In this document: positions 63,171 through 64,000 of the stretch, piece after piece
How the letters are laid out: every line of letters begins with the position of its first letter
Numbering within the stretch: the first letter of the stretch is position 1
Assembly (NCBI GenBank): GCA_024688365.1
Contig: JAILEG010000012.1
Location: forward strand, 55,032-119,031
DNA: 64,000 bases
Source of the DNA: Prevotella sp.
GTDB taxonomy: Bacteria; Bacteroidota; Bacteroidia; Bacteroidales; Bacteroidaceae
Reading direction: 5' to 3'
Position numbers and translations under genes: made by a program
Notes under the pieces: model-generated
The model's input: the letters and a program-made list of their open reading frames with translations, nothing else
Database searches by the model: none
Told to the model about the DNA's origin: nothing

Positions 63171-64000
63171 ATGCAATACATCATAACTCCCCCGCAACAT
63201 ATTGACACCCGTATCACGCTCCCTGCCTCCAAGAGCATCAGCAACCGCGCACTCATTATCCATGCACTCGCCGGAGGCACAGAGATGCCAGAGAACCTGT
63301 CGGACTGTGATGACACACAGGTCATCATCCGCGCCCTCAATGAGCAGCCCACCACTATCGACATCAAGGCCGCAGGCACCGCCATGCGCTTCATGACAGC
63401 CTACCTCTGCGTCAGTAATGGAGACCACACAATCACCGGGACAGAGCGCATGAAGCACCGTCCTATCGGAATTCTCGTGGATGCACTGCGCTATTTAGGG
63501 GCTGACATTGAATACACTGGTGAGGAAGGCTACCCCCCACTCCTCATCCGCGGACACCAGCTGGAAGGCGGACAGCTTGAGATTCCCGGCAGTGTCAGCT
63601 CACAGTACATCTCAGCCCTGCTGATGGTGGCACCCGTCTTTGCCAAGGGACTGGAGCTGAGGCTCACGGGCGAGATAGTCTCCCGCCCTTACATTGACCT
63701 CACGCTGCATCTGATGCATCAGTTCGGTGTGTCAGCCGAGTGGACCGATGTTGACACCATCAGCGTCAGCCCACAACCATACAGCCAATGCCCCTACACA
63801 ATAGAGAACGACTGGAGTGCCTCCAGCTACTGGTATGAGACACTTGCCCTGCAGGACGAATTAGGAGCCAGCATCATTCTGCCAGGGCTTATGGATGGCT
63901 CACGGCAAGGAGATTCAGCCGTCAGGTACATTTTCTCACTGCTGGGTATCAAGACTTCCTTTGAGGACAAAGCCAAGGACAAGCTCACTGATGTCACGCT
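63171..64000 (+). CDS. aroA: 3-phosphoshikimate 1-carboxyvinyltransferase, N-terminal part
   Basis: 276 codons from ATG 63171, cut by the right edge. EPSP synthase joins shikimate-3-phosphate and PEP in aromatic amino acid synthesis. Motifs: LPASKSISNRALII (about 17-30, S3P/PEP site), AAGTAMRFMTAYL (about 67-79), MKHRPIGILVDALRYLGADI, VSSQYISALLM and SRPYIDLTLHLM. DWSASSYWYETLAL is the Bacteroidetes form of the DxSSAxY segment. It has its own -7 box, downstream of and divergent from tRNA-Pro. Confidence 0.95.
   Translation, partial: MQYIITPPQHIDTRITLPASKSISNRALIIHALAGGTEMPENLSDCDDTQVIIRALNEQPTTIDIKAAGTAMRFMTAYLCVSNGDHTITGTERMKHRPIGILVDALRYLGADIEYTGEEGYPPLLIRGHQLEGGQLEIPGSVSSQYISALLMVAPVFAKGLELRLTGEIVSRPYIDLTLHLMHQFGVSAEWTDVDTISVSPQPYSQCPYTIENDWSASSYWYETLALQDELGASIILPGLMDGSRQGDSAVRYIFSLLGIKTSFEDKAKDKLTDVT

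Overview
The window looks like a chromosomal segment of a Bacteroidales bacterium, most likely Prevotella or a close relative. The evidence is a G+C content of about one half by eye, SusE/F-like and DUF4251, DUF4840, DUF3098 and GSCFA proteins, a fused MurF-alanine racemase, B12-dependent ribonucleotide reductase, and promoters of the Bacteroidetes type (TAnnTTTG at -7, often TTTG or TTG 19-20 bases upstream). Shine-Dalgarno sequences are nearly absent, as expected for this phylum. Almost everything is chromosomal housekeeping. No phage, plasmid, insertion sequence or CRISPR array was seen.

Layout. 1-2.3 kb: end of a thiamine uptake operon (TonB-dependent receptor, PnuT, thiamine pyrophosphokinase). 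2.4-8.2 kb: secreted SusE-like protein, dnaA, then MCE/MlaD protein with amidase, and folB. 8.4-11.8 kb: nrdJ divergent from a nitroreductase. 12.4-20.5 kb: ettA, rmuC, murF-alr, a Fur-family regulator, GSCFA protein and a Nudix hydrolase. 20.6-24.6 kb: YfhO membrane protein divergent from mtnN-luxS (SAH recycling and AI-2). 24.8-28.1 kb: outer-membrane barrel protein, typA, rpsO. 28.4-32.9 kb: ftsX-DUF3098-uppP-truB-queA-folK operon. 33.1-35.3 kb: radical SAM protein, a small secreted protein and an orphan Rhs tip. 35.9-42.9 kb: RND efflux operon ending in an lpxA homologue. 43.1-45.8 kb: CCA-adding enzyme and an accessory HNH nuclease locus. 46.6-54.4 kb: DUF1599, DoxX, tpiA, SPOR protein, folE, lipoprotein, xth, SGNH and MBOAT genes. 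55.0-58.0 kb: cell-envelope genes including a TonB C-terminal domain protein. 58.2-60.3 kb: xpt and a xanthine/uracil permease. 60.5-64 kb: BtuB-like receptor, tRNA-Pro(GGG), start of aroA.

Unexplained signals. The most striking is a family of intergenic arrays of short palindrome-like units with an exact 22-bp period. Five share an AGTACTT...AAGTATT frame (near 12.07, 24.70, 35.69, 46.17 and 54.58 kb), and two have other sequences but the same period (59.60 and 62.78 kb). Others are: a structured leader on xpt whose closing stem starts at the predicted transcript start; ten octamer repeats directly before luxS; an inverted repeat touching the -7 box of the efflux operon; complementary heptamer arrays inside that operon; an in-frame DoxX-TpiA junction with no stop codon; a small gene overlapping an HNH nuclease stop codon and broken by one TAA; a short gene or RNA behind a consensus promoter; and a possible split TonB. 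All functional statements are from reading the sequence; no searches were run.
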